A stretch of 64,000 nt of DNA from Ectocarpus siliculosus (lineage: Eukaryota > Sar > Phaeophyceae > Ectocarpales > Ectocarpaceae), in the NCBI GenBank assembly GCA_000310025.1, contig FN649736.1, forward strand, positions 4,972,314 to 5,036,313, read 5' to 3'. Of this stretch, positions 63,694 to 64,000 are shown one piece after another (the stretch's first letter is position 1; every line of letters begins with the position of its first letter). A program made the position numbers and the translations under genes. The notes beneath the pieces are model-generated. The model made no database searches. It saw only the letters and a program-made list of their open reading frames with translations, and had not been told where the DNA came from.

Positions 63694-64000
63694 CGCGGGG
63701 GGGGGGGGGGGGGGGGGACCCTTATTTTTTCATTCCCTAACCGATAAAACCATTAACCCCCCCCCCCCAAAAAAACAAACATTTTTCCCCCAAAACCCAA
63801 CACCCAAGGCCCAAACCTCCCTTCCAATTTTCCCAAAATTGTCCAAAAAATCTTTCCCCAAAATCTTTAACCCAAACAAAACCCCTCCCCCCCTTTCCAA
63901 ACACTTTCTTCTCCCCCATAAAACTCACCACCCCCCCCCCCTATTTCAAACCCCAAAAAACCCCCCTTAACCCCCCTTTAAATTTCCCCCCCCCACCCCA
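63694..64000. other. Poly-G run followed by almost G-free low-complexity sequence
   Basis: A run of about 20 G (63698-63717) is followed by about 280 bases made almost wholly of C, A and T homopolymer runs, with only a handful of G. It has no similarity to the rest of the window and cannot be coding. It resembles low-quality read-end sequence or a contig edge more than genomic DNA. Confidence 0.8.

Overview
The window looks like nuclear DNA of a multicellular stramenopile, most likely a brown alga of the Ectocarpus type. This is an inference from intron-rich genes with GT-AG splice sites, Lin-12/Notch (LNR) repeat modules, a nonaspanin (TM9SF) gene, a eukaryotic tRNA-Gly, and a load of non-LTR, tyrosine-recombinase and TA-target elements. 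No database search was run. There is no bacterial operon structure; most long open frames in the repeats and introns are chance or shadow frames.

Layout. (1) 1-5524 and 35301-42630 are two direct copies of one segmental duplication, about 35.3 kb apart. Each carries a multi-exon gene for a secreted/surface LNR-repeat protein with a polytopic membrane C-terminus. The right copy also contains its signal-peptide exon at 33823. The left copy has an in-frame TAG near its 3' end. A less certain gene lies antisense at the 3' side of each copy. The right copy is interrupted by a 2.0-kb TA-flanked inverted-repeat element that the left copy lacks, so the empty site is visible. (2) 7427-16704, minus strand, holds a nine-exon gene for a secreted metallo-beta-lactamase-fold protein. 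Its 5.2-kb first intron contains a broken, 5'-truncated non-LTR retrotransposon and a satellite of about 230 bp. (3) 16880-24640 holds retroelement DNA: a Q/P-rich gag-like fragment on the minus strand, then a DIRS/Ngaro-type element on the plus strand with gag, RT-RNase H and tyrosine recombinase frames. (4) 24640-33800 is mostly repeats, relics and unexplained DNA. (5) 42640-47240 has a Ty3/gypsy RT relic and a single VCBS/FG-GAP motif. (6) 47243-50143, probably extending to 53638, minus strand, is a membrane-anchored RING-H2 ubiquitin-ligase gene. (7) 54458-57350 has tRNA-Gly(GCC), a small TA-flanked MITE and a second, unrelated broken LINE. (8) 60753-63667, minus strand, is the 3' end of a TM9SF gene, followed at the window edge by almost G-free low-complexity sequence.

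The most unusual signal is inside the RT-RNase H frame of the DIRS-like element (20027-20965). About 22 short hairpins share the loop NGGACR closed by GG/CC, while their stems differ in sequence and are mostly still self-complementary. All loops read in one frame as [A/V/E]-D-[T/A]. This suggests an RNA (or single-stranded DNA) recognition array embedded in coding sequence. I know of no description of such an array, but I could not search.

Exon boundaries were set by hand from splice consensus, phase continuity and family motifs. Where a junction does not close, the entry says so.
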